DNA from: Rhizobiaceae bacterium
GTDB lineage: Bacteria; Pseudomonadota; Alphaproteobacteria; Rhizobiales; Rhizobiaceae
Assembly: GCA_028279875.1 (NCBI GenBank)
Contig: JANQMU010000015.1
Span: 62,001 to 126,000, forward strand
DNA: 64,000 nt
Direction of reading: 5' to 3'
A program made the position numbers and the translations under genes. The notes beneath the pieces are model-generated. The model worked only from the letters and a program-made list of their open reading frames with translations. It did not search any database and was not told the DNA's origin. Position 1 is the first letter of the stretch. Every line of letters starts with the position of its first letter. Positions 35,634 to 43,695 of this stretch are shown here, one piece after another.

Positions 35634-36068
35634 ATGACTGCCGTTCTCCCATCCATCGAGGCGCTGAAAAGCCAGGCAAAACGCCTGCGCGCCTCTCTTG
35701 AGTCAGCCGACCGCGCCATCGGGCATGCACAGGCGCTCGAAGCCGTTGCCCGGCAATATGGTTTTCGTGACTGGAACACATTGCGCGCCAAGGCCCTGTC
35801 GAACCGGCCGAAAGCGCCCGTCCATGTAGGCGAAGCCGTTCGCGGCGAATATCTCGGTCAGCATTTCACCGGCCGTATACTCGGTGTCGGACAGCTTGCC
35901 GCCGCGGATCGCTATCGGATTACGGTCAAGTTCGATGAGCCGGTCGACGTCGTGACATTCGACAGCTTTTCGGCTTTCCGCCAGCGCGTGCACTGTGTTG
36001 TCGACGCGACCGGAACCACACCGCAGAAAACGTCGAACGGTCAACCGCATCTGCGGCTGGCGCTTTGA
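35634..36068 (+). CDS. Small glyoxalase-superfamily protein
   Basis: Encodes 144 residues behind GAGGCGAAAA. The N-terminal half (IEALKSQAKRLRASLES, then GHAQALEAVARQYGFRDWNT) is a motif shared by short proteins that databases call glyoxalase superfamily, often fused to or near toxins-resistance enzymes. The C-terminal half (YRITVKFDEPVDVVTFDSFS) is a small beta domain. No metal-binding glyoxalase triad is complete here. Function unknown. It converges on otnC with 12 bp between stops. Confidence 0.72.
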   Translation: MTAVLPSIEALKSQAKRLRASLESADRAIGHAQALEAVARQYGFRDWNTLRAKALSNRPKAPVHVGEAVRGEYLGQHFTGRILGVGQLAAADRYRITVKFDEPVDVVTFDSFSAFRQRVHCVVDATGTTPQKTSNGQPHLRLAL

Positions 36069-36080
36069 CTGGCGGCGAAT

Positions 36081-36725
36081 TCAAAGGTCGATATCGAAGG
36101 TTTCGACCAGCCGGGCGATCTGCACCGGGGTTAATTGATGGTGGGGGCGGCCATGCAAGGTGAAAACCAGCCTGGCCGTCTCCTCAAGCTCTTCCATCGC
36201 ATAGACCGCATTTTCCACCGATCCGGCGGTGACGACCGGTCCGTGATTGGCAAGGATGACGGCTGAACGCTGGCCGTCAAGGTCACGTATGGCATCCCCC
36301 ATCGCCTTGTCGCCGGGCTGGAAATAGGGAAGGATCTTGACCCGGCCGAGTTTCATGAGCGAGTAGGGGGTAACCGGCGGCAGTGCGTCGTTGGGATCGG
36401 TCTCCGGCAGCATCGACAGGGCGACGCTGTAATGGGAGTGCAGATGCACTACAGCGCCGGCGCGGGTTCCGCGCGTGTCATAAAACGCCATGTGCAGCGG
36501 CATTTCCTTGGTCGGTTTGTCGCCGTCGACAAGGACGCCGTCGGCATCGAAATGCGACAGGCGCGCCGGATCGAGCCGCCCGAAACTGGTCCCGGTCGGC
36601 GACACCAGAAGGCCGCCGCTTTCGGTCCTTGCCGAGATATTGCCGGTCGAGCCATGGGTATATCCGCGCTCATAAAGCGAGCGTGCGAGTGTGCAGATCT
36701 CGTCCCGCAATCGTGTGTCGCTCAT
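36081..36725 (-). CDS. otnC: 3-oxo-tetronate 4-phosphate decarboxylase (class II aldolase family)
   Basis: Encodes 214 residues. AraD-fold with metal ligands in VVHLHSHYSVAL and ILANHGPVV, the GSTGNISAR loop and the KEMPLHMAFYDTR segment carrying the catalytic Glu. In acid-sugar pathways OtnC decarboxylates 3-oxo-tetronate 4-phosphate to dihydroxyacetone phosphate and CO2. The pairing with a DUF1537 kinase whose stop overlaps its start (ATGA) is the strongest evidence for this role over fuculose-phosphate aldolase. Last gene of the tct operon. Confidence 0.87.
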   Translation of the reverse strand: MSDTRLRDEICTLARSLYERGYTHGSTGNISARTESGGLLVSPTGTSFGRLDPARLSHFDADGVLVDGDKPTKEMPLHMAFYDTRGTRAGAVVHLHSHYSVALSMLPETDPNDALPPVTPYSLMKLGRVKILPYFQPGDKAMGDAIRDLDGQRSAVILANHGPVVTAGSVENAVYAMEELEETARLVFTLHGRPHHQLTPVQIARLVETFDIDL

Positions 36726-37993
36726 GGCGCATGTCTCCGCTGCTGTGTGCCGGCCGTTTCAAGAACGGCAATGGCGCGGGCAAAAAAATCGTCCTGACCG
36801 AAATTGCCGGATTTCAGGGCCAGGCACAGGCCGCTGTCGGGATCGCGGACTGCCGGGACGCCGGGTGCGATTTCAGGCCCGATGTCCAGCCTTTCAATGG
36901 CCAGCCCTTCGACGATCGCGCCGGAGGTTTCGCCGCCCGCGGTGACGATTTTTCCAGTTCCATTGTCCCGCAGCCGGCGTGCGACCTCGCCAAAGAACGC
37001 CTCCACCGCGGAAGCGGTTCGTTCCCGGCCATATTTCTCTTGCGTTGAGGAGACGATGTGCGGGTCGGCGGATGTGTAGGCGAGGGGACCTGAATGCGCC
37101 CGCTCCAGAAGCCAGGCGGCGACCCGCGCGGCATCGGTTGTCCCCTCCACGAGCGCGTCCACGCTGACCTCGCATCCCGGATGGGCGGCCAGATGGCGGG
37201 CGATCTGCCGGCGGGTCGCTTCCGAACACGATCCGCACAGGACCGCGCTGCCGCCGTCAGCGCCGGTCCAGGTCCCTCCGCCCGCCTGCAACAGTCCCGC
37301 ATCGCGAAAGTTCTCGGCAAGCCCGAGGGCGATCCCCGATCCGCCTGTCACCAGCTTTCTGTCACGGGCCGCCCGGCCGATTTCGATGAGATTGCGGTCT
37401 TCGATGGCATCGACGACGATCATCGCCCGCTCACCGGACTCCAGTTCCCGGATGATTGCCGAATTCCCGCGCGCGACCACATCAAATGCAATGTGATTGA
37501 CTGGCCAATCGGTCTGGCAGGCCAGCCAACGACGGAGATCGGACTCCGTCATCGGCGTCAGCGGATGATCGCGCATGCCGCTTTCGCTCAAGAGGCGGTC
37601 GCCGACGAACAGGTGCCCCTGATAGACCGACCGGCCATTGGCCGGAAAGGCCGGACACATGAGCACACGGTTTTCGCCGAGCCGCTCCGCCAGCGCCTGC
37701 GTCACGGGCCCGATATTGCCCTCCGGCGTGCTGTCGAAGGTCGAACAATATTTGAAGACGATCTGCCGGCAGCCCTGCGCCAGGAGCCAGTCCACTGCGG
37801 CAAGCGATTTCTCCACGGCCTCGGCAGCCGGAACGGTGCGCGATTTCAGCGCCACCACGCCGGCCTCGATGGCCGGGTCGGCTGGCTTTTCCGGAATGCG
37901 GCAATATTGCGTGACCGCCATTCCACACCGCGCCAGCGTGTTGGCGATATCGCTGGACCCGGTGAAATCGTCCCCTATACATCCAAGAAGCAC
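36722..37993 (-). CDS. otnK: 3-oxo-tetronate (or tetronate) kinase, DUF1537 family
   Basis: Encodes 423 residues. N-terminal domain starts LLGCIGDDFTGSSDIANTLA, the DUF1537 signature; FKYCSTFDSTPEGNIGPVT follows. The C-terminal nucleotide-binding domain shows AVLCGSCSEATRRQI and the glycine-rich VTAGGETSGAIVEGL. DUF1537 proteins phosphorylate four-carbon acid sugars (3-oxo-tetronate, D-threonate or D-erythronate) at O-4 with ATP. It lies 3 nt after the lactonase-like gene and overlaps otnC, so the three are translated together. Confidence 0.9.
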   Translation of the reverse strand: MLLGCIGDDFTGSSDIANTLARCGMAVTQYCRIPEKPADPAIEAGVVALKSRTVPAAEAVEKSLAAVDWLLAQGCRQIVFKYCSTFDSTPEGNIGPVTQALAERLGENRVLMCPAFPANGRSVYQGHLFVGDRLLSESGMRDHPLTPMTESDLRRWLACQTDWPVNHIAFDVVARGNSAIIRELESGERAMIVVDAIEDRNLIEIGRAARDRKLVTGGSGIALGLAENFRDAGLLQAGGGTWTGADGGSAVLCGSCSEATRRQIARHLAAHPGCEVSVDALVEGTTDAARVAAWLLERAHSGPLAYTSADPHIVSSTQEKYGRERTASAVEAFFGEVARRLRDNGTGKIVTAGGETSGAIVEGLAIERLDIGPEIAPGVPAVRDPDSGLCLALKSGNFGQDDFFARAIAVLETAGTQQRRHAP

Positions 37994-37996
37994 GGT

Positions 37997-38803
37997 TCAG
38001 TCCTCGAAGGGCCGGTGGGGTCCGCCATCGAGGCGCCACACGAAATCGACCTGTTCCCACTGGGGGAAGTGGCGCGTCACCAGCGGGTCATGGCCGGGGA
38101 TGACCAGATCCCGTGAACTTGCCAGTTGCTGGATCGTCTTCCAGCCCTCGAGCATATGTTCAAGGCTTTCGACGATCGGGAAGGGTTTGCGGGCCAGGAA
38201 GTTCTCGTAATAATGGGCGGCATCGGAAGCCAGGCACATCCATCCCGCCGCTGTCTTGACCCGCACCGCCTGCAGCCCCCTGGAATGGCCGCCCACATGG
38301 TGGACCGTCACGCCCGGCGCGATGGCGCCATCGCCGTCATGGAAGACGACGCGGCCCGAATAGACCTTTTGTACCATCTCGCACACATGGTCGGCGGTAT
38401 AGGGCATCTGCATGACCGGATGGCACATGCATGGTCCGGTCGCGAATGCCATTTCGGCCGCCTGGAGGTGAAACGTCGCATTTGGAAAACGGTCGAGCCC
38501 GCCGGCGTGGTCGTAATGGAGGTGGGTGATGATGACGGTGTCGATCGCGTCGGCGCGGATGCCCATGCTCGCCAGCGCCTCGGCCGGATCACGCAGGATG
38601 GGCCGGCCGCGCCTCTGCGCTTCCGTGGCATCGTAGCCGGTATCGACGATGATTGTTCGCGCTGCGTTCCTGACGACCCAGACGAAGTAATCCATGTCAT
38701 GCGGACTGGCGTGATCGTCATCGAAGATGAAGCTGTCGACCCGCTGGCGCGCGTTTCGCTCCGAATATTTGAGCGCGAAGACTTCCCAGATCTCTTCCAT
38801 CAC
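37997..38803 (-). CDS. Metallo-beta-lactamase-fold hydrolase of the N-acyl-homoserine lactonase (AttM/AiiA) type
   Basis: Encodes 268 residues. All dinuclear-zinc ligands can be placed: H94, H96, D98, H99 (THLHYDHAGG), H173 (HHVGGHSRG), D194 (CLASDAAHY) and H238 (VIPGHDP). The overall pattern is that of AttM/BlcC-AiiA gamma-lactonases. In this operon a likely substrate is a four-carbon sugar-acid lactone such as threono- or erythronolactone, which would be opened to the acid before phosphorylation; quorum-signal cleavage is an alternative. Start overlaps the ABM gene stop by 4 nt. Confidence 0.87.
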   Translation of the reverse strand: MMEEIWEVFALKYSERNARQRVDSFIFDDDHASPHDMDYFVWVVRNAARTIIVDTGYDATEAQRRGRPILRDPAEALASMGIRADAIDTVIITHLHYDHAGGLDRFPNATFHLQAAEMAFATGPCMCHPVMQMPYTADHVCEMVQKVYSGRVVFHDGDGAIAPGVTVHHVGGHSRGLQAVRVKTAAGWMCLASDAAHYYENFLARKPFPIVESLEHMLEGWKTIQQLASSRDLVIPGHDPLVTRHFPQWEQVDFVWRLDGGPHRPFED

Positions 38804-39087
38804 TCCACCGTCTCGTAGGTCACGATTTCCTTCGATTCGATCATATCGGCAACGGCCGTGTCGAACCTCTTGAAATGATCCGTTTGCAGATGCTGATCGA
38901 ACGCGGCGGCGTTGTCATAGAGTTCGTAGAGGAAGACATCGCCGGGTCGAGCCGGATCGGTACAGACGTCGAAGCGGCTGCAGCCGGCCTCGTCACGGAT
39001 TGATGCGCGCGCATTGTCACGCATCAGCGGAAGAAATCGATCCTGAAAGGCCGGCTTTATCCTGAAGGTCACGGTCACGGCGAACAT
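38800..39087 (-). CDS. ABM-domain (antibiotic biosynthesis monooxygenase-like) small protein
   Basis: Encodes 95 residues, a complete ABM ferredoxin-like fold: FAVTVTFRIKPAFQDRFLPL, ASIRDEAGCSRFDVCTDP, VFLYELYDNAAAFDQHLQTD and HFKRF. Family members include cofactor-free monooxygenases, LsrG-type isomerases and mutarotase-like proteins, and small ABM proteins recur in sugar-catabolic operons. Its start overlaps the tctA stop (TAATG) and its stop overlaps the lactonase start, so it belongs to the pathway. An isomerase role would fill the missing isomerisation step (inference). Confidence 0.85.
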   Translation of the reverse strand: MFAVTVTFRIKPAFQDRFLPLMRDNARASIRDEAGCSRFDVCTDPARPGDVFLYELYDNAAAFDQHLQTDHFKRFDTAVADMIESKEIVTYETVE

Positions 39088-40604
39088 TAGGGCGTCTCCT
39101 CACGTCTCGTCAGTCTGCGAACGGATTTCTTTATTGCCGGAATCTGGCTGAGGACAAGAACGATGTTCAGCGTCAGCAGGATAGCGGCACCCGGTCTGCT
39201 GGCAAAGACCGACAGGTCGCCGTCGGATATCAGCAGCGAGCGGCGGAACGTCTCGTCGAACAGTCCGCCCAGGATCACACCGATGACCAGCGGCGCAATC
39301 GGATATTGCATAACGTTCATCGCGTAGGCGACGAAGCCGACGCAGATCATCAAAAACAGGTCATTAACCCCGCCGCCGACCGAAAAGGAGCCGATGGTGG
39401 TCAGGACCAGCACCACCGGCAGAAAGACGGTCTGAGGGATGCGCAGGATCATGACGAAGACCTTGGCGGTAAAGAGCCCCATCAGGAACATGGTCAGTGA
39501 GGCCATGACCAGGATGGCCACGACGTGAAGAATCAGCGCCGGGTCGATGGTCGGACCGGGGATCACATTGTTGATCTTCAGGGCGCCAAGCAGCGCCGCG
39601 GCAGGGGGAGACCCCGGTATGCCAAGCACCAGGAGCGGAATGAGGGCGCCGCCGATGGCCGCGTTGTTGGCCGCTTCCGCCGAAATAAGACCGTCGACCG
39701 AGCCTTTGCCGAAATTCCCGCTTTCCTTCGACGCGGCCTTGCCGACGCCGTAGGACACCCAGCCGGCGACATCCTCTCCGACGCCGGGCAGGGCACCGAC
39801 GCCGGTTCCAATGGCCCCGGACCGCGAAATGCCCGGCAGGCGACGGAAAACCTCGCGGAATTTCGGCACCACGCGGCCGATTTGCGGAAGGTCGCCGACC
39901 ATGATGGCGGCCCGCATGCCATCCATGATCTGTGGAATCGCAAAGGCGCCCATCAGGACGGGCACCACTTGAAAGCCGGAAAGCAGATAGGACCAGCCGA
40001 ACGTATAGCGGTCCTCCGAAAGGATCGGGTCGAGCCCGACCATCGCCATGGCCAAGCCGATCAAGCCGGCAATCCAGCCCTTGATCACCAGATCGCGGCT
40101 CATCAGCGTGCCCGACAGCAGGATGCCGAACAGCGCCAGCAGGGCCTTTTCGGGCGAGGCGATGTTCTTCGAGATCAGCAACAGCACCCAGACGAAGACC
40201 AGCAGGCAGACCGTGCCGAACAGCGTGCCGATGAAGGAGGCGGTTGTCGTGATGCCGAGCGCCTCGCCGCCGCGTCCCTTCTTGGTCAGCGGATAGCCGT
40301 CCATGGCGGTTGCGGCAGACGCCGCCGTGCCGGGGATGTTGAGCAATATGGACGGATAGGACCCGCCATAGATCGCGCCGACATAGGCGCCGATGAGCGC
40401 GATCAGCGAATATTCCAGCGGGAACTTGTTGCCGAAGAACCCGGTCAGGATCGTCACCGCAAGAGTTGCTGTCAGTCCGGGCAGGGCGCCGAAAACGATG
40501 CCCAGGAAAACCGCCGGCACCAGATAGAAATAGGTCACCGGATCGAACACCAGCGCCAGCAGCGAGCCTCCGAAACCGGACAACTGGGTGATGAGGAAAT
40601 CCAT
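39087..40604 (-). CDS. tctA: Tripartite tricarboxylate transporter large membrane subunit TctA
   Basis: Encodes 505 residues. The conserved TctA loop GIVFGALPGLTATLAVTIL is near residue 40, and a second GTGVGALPGVGEDVAGWVSY near 270; about eleven helices are present, with ALLGALKINNVIPGPTIDP as another family block. Forms the channel of a secondary transporter driven by ion gradients with TctB and the periplasmic TctC. Positioned between tctB (1 nt gap) and the ABM gene (1 nt overlap). Confidence 0.93.
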   Translation of the reverse strand: MDFLITQLSGFGGSLLALVFDPVTYFYLVPAVFLGIVFGALPGLTATLAVTILTGFFGNKFPLEYSLIALIGAYVGAIYGGSYPSILLNIPGTAASAATAMDGYPLTKKGRGGEALGITTTASFIGTLFGTVCLLVFVWVLLLISKNIASPEKALLALFGILLSGTLMSRDLVIKGWIAGLIGLAMAMVGLDPILSEDRYTFGWSYLLSGFQVVPVLMGAFAIPQIMDGMRAAIMVGDLPQIGRVVPKFREVFRRLPGISRSGAIGTGVGALPGVGEDVAGWVSYGVGKAASKESGNFGKGSVDGLISAEAANNAAIGGALIPLLVLGIPGSPPAAALLGALKINNVIPGPTIDPALILHVVAILVMASLTMFLMGLFTAKVFVMILRIPQTVFLPVVLVLTTIGSFSVGGGVNDLFLMICVGFVAYAMNVMQYPIAPLVIGVILGGLFDETFRRSLLISDGDLSVFASRPGAAILLTLNIVLVLSQIPAIKKSVRRLTRREETP

Positions 40605-40605
40605 C

Positions 40606-41361
40606 TTACCGGGCGCTCCACAGGGGCTTCAGGGAGACGTAGTAGTAATATTCGATTTTTGAGAACAGCAATCCATGGCGGTTCGGCACGTTCTGCCGAA
40701 AACCGAAGGCCATGGCGATCACCAGGATGAGCGGCACGACGATGGCGATCACCGGCGTCAGTCTGATCACCCGGTCAAGCCTGCCGAGCATGGCCGACCG
40801 GGCAAACATTGCGGCAGTGATCATCAGATAGGCCGCCAGGACGACGAGGTCGTCATCATGCGGCTTCGTCCATTCGGACCGCGGAAAGTGGACGAGCAGC
40901 GCATAGGCCGCGGCAGCCACGACAATCACGGTGGACAGCACCATGGCGACGCGGTCGCCCGCGTGAAAGCCCCAGATCAGGGCGGTGATGACCAGCGCCG
41001 AACAGAGGATGAAATCGACCCGCGGCACCAGCCCGAATATGTAGCCCGCCAGGATGGCGGATATGCAGGTCAGCCTGATACATTCCGGTACCGAAAAACC
41101 GATGCCAAGTTTGTCGAAGGCGCGGGCCGCCCCGCCATCCTTGATGGCGATGAACAGGAGGATGAGCGCCAGGACCAGCAGGGCTGCAAAAATACCAAAG
41201 GGAACCAGGGCGGCGGAGTTGTACCACCGGCCCTGAACGCCGGCGGCATTGGCCTGAAAGAACGGGATCAGGCTTGTCCGGTAGAGGAAGAAGAGGCTGA
41301 CGGCGATAAGGACGAGCGATGTCCAGAAATCACGCGCTCGCATAACCGATTTATCAACCAC
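40606..41361 (-). CDS. tctB: Tripartite tricarboxylate transporter small membrane subunit TctB
   Basis: Encodes 251 residues from a GTG start with AGAGG eight bases upstream. The first ~175 residues show the usual four-helix TctB pattern (DFWTSLVLIAVSLFFLYRTS, YNSAALVPFGIFAALLVLAL, FILCSALVITALIWGFHAGD). A further ~75 residues with two more helices (LVVLAAYLMITAAMFARSAM, LTPVIAIVVPLILVIAMAFG) make it longer than canonical TctB (about 150). Works with TctA. Confidence 0.85.
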   Translation of the reverse strand: MVDKSVMRARDFWTSLVLIAVSLFFLYRTSLIPFFQANAAGVQGRWYNSAALVPFGIFAALLVLALILLFIAIKDGGAARAFDKLGIGFSVPECIRLTCISAILAGYIFGLVPRVDFILCSALVITALIWGFHAGDRVAMVLSTVIVVAAAAYALLVHFPRSEWTKPHDDDLVVLAAYLMITAAMFARSAMLGRLDRVIRLTPVIAIVVPLILVIAMAFGFRQNVPNRHGLLFSKIEYYYYVSLKPLWSAR

Positions 41362-41389
41362 AACTGGCCTCTTAAGGGAAATTCGTAAG

Positions 41390-41422
41390 TCGGCCCGACC
41401 GAAAATCGTTCAGTCGGGCCGA
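41390..41422 (-). other. Stable hairpin between tctC and tctB
   Basis: Perfect 10-bp arms TCGGCCCGAC (41390-41399) and GTCGGGCCGA (41413-41422), with a further CGA/TCG pairing in the 13-nt loop, 30 nt past the tctC stop. No T-run. Likely sets the high ratio of binding protein to membrane subunits. Confidence 0.6.
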
Positions 41423-41451
41423 TAAGTCAAAACAAATGGACGAAGCGGGCG

Positions 41452-42456
41452 CTAGGGCTTTGGAATGGACAGGGTCGACGGGTCGACCTTGGCTGCGCCC
41501 AGTTCCCAAAGCGTCCAGGCAAAGGTGCTTTCCAGCTTGTCGAAGATCGCCGTGGCATCGGCCCCGGACTGGCCGCCGATGTCGTAATTGTTGGCGGCCG
41601 CCCATTCGGCAACGACATCGGAAGCGATGGCCTTGTCGAAGGCCGCCGTGAGTTTCGCCTTCACGTCGTCCGGAGCGGAGCTGTGCACGGCAAATCCGAT
41701 CGCCTGTTTGAGCGGCAGGTATTTGTCCAGCCCGTCATACATGGAAAATGCCGATTTGATGGTCTTGCCGTTGAATTCCGCGTCCTCCGGGGTCAGCATC
41801 GCCAGCGGCTTCAGTTGCCCGCCGGCAATCAGCGGTGCCTGCTCGGCAAGCGAGGTGACGACCAGCTCGACTTCGCCTGCAACCGCGGCTTCCTGGCCCG
41901 GCGCCGATCCCTTGTAGGGAACGAATTTGAACTTGGCGCCGGTTCCGTTCTCGATCGCCAGCAGGTTCAGATGGTGAATGGAACCCGAGCCAGAGGCTGC
42001 CGCCGGGATCGTGTCCGGTGCCGCCTTGGCGGCCGCAACCAGTTCCTCCAGCGAGTTATGGGGGCTGTTGGCAGGTACCGAGATCAGGTCCGGTGAGCCG
42101 CCGACAATGAACGGATGCCAGTAGTTGAAGCGCTTGTCCCAGCCGCCCTGGACGGCAGCGGTCACGTTCGATTCCGAAAGGCCGACCAGCGTGTAGCCGT
42201 CATCCGGCTGGTTCATGACATAGGTCATGCCGTTCGAACCGGCGACGCCGCCCGTCTGGTTGATGACCGAAATGCCCACCGGCAGATGCTTTTCCATCTC
42301 CGCCATGATCATGCGATTGATGCTGTCGGTGCCGCCGCCGGCGCCCCAGACGACGGCCGTGGTGATGTCCCGGTAGGGATATTCCTGGGCGCTGGCTGCA
42401 GTGGCCGAGGCGGCAAGCAGGGCCGCGACACCCAGCGCGGTAAAGGTTCGTTTCAT
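41452..42456 (-). CDS. tctC: Periplasmic substrate-binding protein of the tripartite tricarboxylate transporter, TctC
   Basis: Encodes 334 residues behind GGGAGGAAACC. Signal peptide MKRTFTALGVAALLAASATA with cleavage near ASA-QEYPY. TctC/Bug family landmarks: YPYRDITTAVVWGAGGGTDS, INQTGGVAGSNGMTYVMNQ and GSGSIHHLNLLAIENGTGAKF. Bug proteins bind carboxylic acids; with otnK/otnC downstream the ligand is probably a tetronate such as threonate or erythronate. First gene of a seven-gene operon running to 36081. Confidence 0.92.
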   Translation of the reverse strand: MKRTFTALGVAALLAASATAASAQEYPYRDITTAVVWGAGGGTDSINRMIMAEMEKHLPVGISVINQTGGVAGSNGMTYVMNQPDDGYTLVGLSESNVTAAVQGGWDKRFNYWHPFIVGGSPDLISVPANSPHNSLEELVAAAKAAPDTIPAAASGSGSIHHLNLLAIENGTGAKFKFVPYKGSAPGQEAAVAGEVELVVTSLAEQAPLIAGGQLKPLAMLTPEDAEFNGKTIKSAFSMYDGLDKYLPLKQAIGFAVHSSAPDDVKAKLTAAFDKAIASDVVAEWAAANNYDIGGQSGADATAIFDKLESTFAWTLWELGAAKVDPSTLSIPKP

Positions 42457-42600
42457 GGTTTCCTCCCGAACGCTTCGATCGATAATGACTTTTTTTATGT
42501 ATGCATTAAATTATGCATTGTCAACCATCGTTGTTGCCGTTATGCACAATAGTCAAATGCGTGAGAACCGGAGACATGTCCGGCGCGACGGGAAGAGCCG
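42457..42600. promoter_or_regulatory. Divergent tctC / dehydrogenase promoter region with ATGCAT repeats
   Basis: Two ATGCAT words (42501-42506 and 42513-42518) flank TAAATT, giving a GCAT-TAAATT-ATGC inverted repeat; the first is preceded by TGT, as in TGTATGCAT-type sites. A third TTATGCA occurs at 42540-42546, and the words TTATGCA...GTCAA are repeated. This is the probable operator of the GntR regulator encoded at the end of the plus-strand operon. Confidence 0.6.
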
Positions 42601-43695
42601 ATGAAATCCAGATTCGATATTGCGGTGTTCGAGGGTGACGGAATAGGGCCGGAAATCATGGCGCCGGCACTCGAACTGCTCGACAGGGTGGCCCATCGGA
42701 ACCAGTTTCAGCTCCGGTTTGAAACACTCCCCGCCGGCGCCGAGCATTATGCGCGCACAGGCGAATCCCTGCCCGGCCGCTCTCTGGAGGCGGCCCGCGC
42801 CGCCGATGCGATATTGCTTGCCGCCATGGGCCTTCCGGCTGTTCGATATCCAGATGGGACCGAGATTTCGCCGCAGATCGACCTGCGCAAGGAACTGGGC
42901 CTGTTCGCCGGCGTGCGCCCCGTGACGCTGGCGCCGGGTCAGGCCTCGCCCCTCAATCTGCCCGCCGACCGCCGCATCGATTTTGTCCTGATCCGGGAAA
43001 GCACGGAGGGCCTGTTCTGGTCGCAGGGCAGGGGCGAGGTGTCGGCGCAGGAAGCTCGTGAAACGCTGGTCATCACGCGGGAAACATCGGAAAAACTGTT
43101 CCGCTTCGCCTTCGGTCTGGCGCGGCAGCGCCGCGATGCCGGCCGGGGTCACGGCAACGTCACCTGCGTTGACAAGGCCAATGTGTTTCGGGCGTTTGCG
43201 TTTTTCAGAGCGCTGTTCGACGCCGAGGCCGGTCGACACGCTGATCTCACCGCCGATCATGTCTATGTGGATGCAATGACCCTTTTGATGGTTCAAAAAC
43301 CCTGGCTTTTGGATGTGCTGGTGACGGAAAACATGTTTGGCGATATTCTCTCCGATCTGGGGGCGGCCTTAATGGGCGGACTCGGCGTGGCGCCATCGGC
43401 CGATATCGGCGAGCGCCACGCCGTTTTTCAGCCTTGCCATGGATCGGCGCCCGACATTGCCGGCCAGGGCACGGCCAATCCCTACGCGATGATCCTGTCG
43501 GCAGCGATGATGCTTGAGTGGCTTGGTCAGCGGCACGAGGCACCGAACCTCCAGCAGGGCGGAGCGGATTTGCGCCGGGCTGTGGAACATGCGATTGCCG
43601 GCGCGCGGGCCCTGACCCGCGATCTTGGCGGCGAGGCGTCAACGGTTGAGGCGAGCGCCGCCGTTGCCGATCTTCTTGACGGGGTTGCTGCATGA
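42601..43695 (+). CDS. Isocitrate/isopropylmalate dehydrogenase family protein (tartrate/D-malate dehydrogenase-like)
   Basis: Encodes 364 residues. Begins with the NAD-linked beta-decarboxylating dehydrogenase motif AVFEGDGIGPEIMAPALELL; substrate arginines and ESTEGLFWSQG (the phosphate-free STEG variant) follow, then TCVDKANVF, VYVDAMTLLMVQ and the signature ENMFGDILSDLGAALMGGLG. It oxidises a 2-hydroxyacid with possible decarboxylation using NAD(P)+ and a divalent metal. Opposite the otnK/otnC operon it may supply the oxidation step that makes a 3-oxo-acid. Stop overlaps the next start (ATGA). Confidence 0.87.
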   Translation: MKSRFDIAVFEGDGIGPEIMAPALELLDRVAHRNQFQLRFETLPAGAEHYARTGESLPGRSLEAARAADAILLAAMGLPAVRYPDGTEISPQIDLRKELGLFAGVRPVTLAPGQASPLNLPADRRIDFVLIRESTEGLFWSQGRGEVSAQEARETLVITRETSEKLFRFAFGLARQRRDAGRGHGNVTCVDKANVFRAFAFFRALFDAEAGRHADLTADHVYVDAMTLLMVQKPWLLDVLVTENMFGDILSDLGAALMGGLGVAPSADIGERHAVFQPCHGSAPDIAGQGTANPYAMILSAAMMLEWLGQRHEAPNLQQGGADLRRAVEHAIAGARALTRDLGGEASTVEASAAVADLLDGVAA

